Below, in pieces: positions 63,633 through 64,000 of a stretch of 64,000 nt of DNA (its first letter is position 1; every line of letters starts with the position of its first letter). Position numbers and translations under genes: made by a program. A model generated the notes under the pieces. It was not told where the DNA came from. It ran no database searches and worked only from the letters and a program-made list of their open reading frames with translations. This DNA comes from Variovorax sp. IB41. Lineage in GTDB: Bacteria; Pseudomonadota; Gammaproteobacteria; Burkholderiales; Burkholderiaceae_C. The DNA lies in NCBI RefSeq assembly GCF_016405905.1, contig NZ_JAEFCB010000010.1, positions 62,001-126,000 on the forward strand, given 5' to 3'.

Positions 63633-64000
63633 ATGACCCACATGACCCACCCCACCCACTGGCTGCGCCGCGGCCTCGCCGCAGTGGCAGGCAGCGTGCT
63701 GATGCTTTCGTTCGCGGCGCACGCCGGAGCCCCCCAGATCAAGACCCAGGCCCCAGGCTTCTACCGCATGATGCTCGGCGACTTCGAGGTCACCGCGCTC
63801 TTCGACGGCACCATCGAGCTGGAGGTGAAAAAGCTCCTGACCAACACCACGCAGGCGCAGGTCGGCAAGCTGCTGGACCGCTCCTTCAAGAAGGACCTGG
63901 TGCCCACCTCGGTGAACAGCTACCTGGTGAACACCGGCAGCAAGCTGGTGCTGATCGACACCGGCGCCGGCTCGCTCTTCGGCCCCACGCTGGGCAACCT
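63633..64000 (+). CDS. Exported metallo-beta-lactamase-fold hydrolase (partial)
   Basis: The first 122 codons of a gene running off the right edge, behind a GAGAAGGAAG ribosome site (63620-63629). The signal peptide (RRGLAAVAGSVLMLSFAAHA) is followed by GFYRMMLGDFEVTALFDG and VPTSVNSYLVNTGSKLVLIDTGAG, the first strands of the MBL fold ending in the DTG motif before the metal-binding HxHxDH, which lies beyond the window. Family members include quorum-quenching lactonases and other periplasmic hydrolases; subtype cannot be fixed. ATG 63642 is an alternative start. Confidence 0.85.
   Translation, partial: MTHMTHPTHWLRRGLAAVAGSVLMLSFAAHAGAPQIKTQAPGFYRMMLGDFEVTALFDGTIELEVKKLLTNTTQAQVGKLLDRSFKKDLVPTSVNSYLVNTGSKLVLIDTGAGSLFGPTLGN

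Overview
The window is a contiguous piece of a high-GC chromosome that most resembles a Comamonadaceae betaproteobacterium of the Variovorax/Acidovorax type. This is inferred from the strong GC3 codon bias, the Bug-type solute-binding protein, the mix of small catabolic genes with LysR/AraC/MerR regulators, and two dispersed palindromic elements of a kind I associate with this family. I recognised no rRNA, tRNA, insertion sequence, prophage or CRISPR array.

Layout. Positions 1-9.9 kb carry accessory metabolism: the start of a divergent Fur-like gene, an AraC regulator, a divergent tryptophan-2,3-dioxygenase-like protein followed by an FAD monooxygenase and a Bug protein, a small ferredoxin-like protein, a carboxylesterase, an ABM-type monooxygenase, glutamate-cysteine ligase, a cyclase-family hydrolase and an aldo/keto reductase. 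Positions 9.9-16.3 kb hold a LysR regulator, a receiver-only response regulator, an SDR dehydrogenase, a NTF2-like/MerR pair behind a MerR-type promoter, a ribosome hibernation factor, a CBS protein, a BamE-like exported protein and a YlqF-type GTPase. Positions 16.4-23 kb look like a zinc-response locus: a Fur-family (probably Zur) gene, a perfect palindromic operator lying on a promoter, the alternative L36 ribosomal protein gene ykgO (too short for usual ORF cut-offs), an ABC-2 exporter (ATPase plus two permeases) and a TonB-dependent receptor. A DUF4139 exported protein and a hotdog thioesterase follow.

The centre of the window (25.9-59.9 kb) is one apparent operon built around a single 27.7-kb gene encoding a 9245-residue surface or secreted protein. 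Its N-terminus has a LEPR-xLFDAA-type motif and a DUF4347 domain with a visible His/Cys pair. About 75 cadherin/Ig-like repeats follow, arranged in a strict order, and the protein ends in a unique 203-residue tail with no RTX nonapeptides. Directly downstream lie a TolC-like outer-membrane lipoprotein, a HlyD-type adaptor, a second HlyD-type adaptor with a cytoplasmic GAF-like domain, and a fusion of an M50 (site-2-protease-like) membrane peptidase with a HlyD domain. No ABC exporter ATPase of the HlyB type is present, so the operon encodes what looks like a non-canonical export or processing machine for the giant protein. This is the strongest candidate for an undescribed system.

The last 4 kb hold a convergent acyltransferase, a divergent membrane-bound LytTR regulator, an AmtB ammonium transporter behind a good sigma-54 promoter match, and the start of an exported metallo-beta-lactamase-fold protein that runs off the end.
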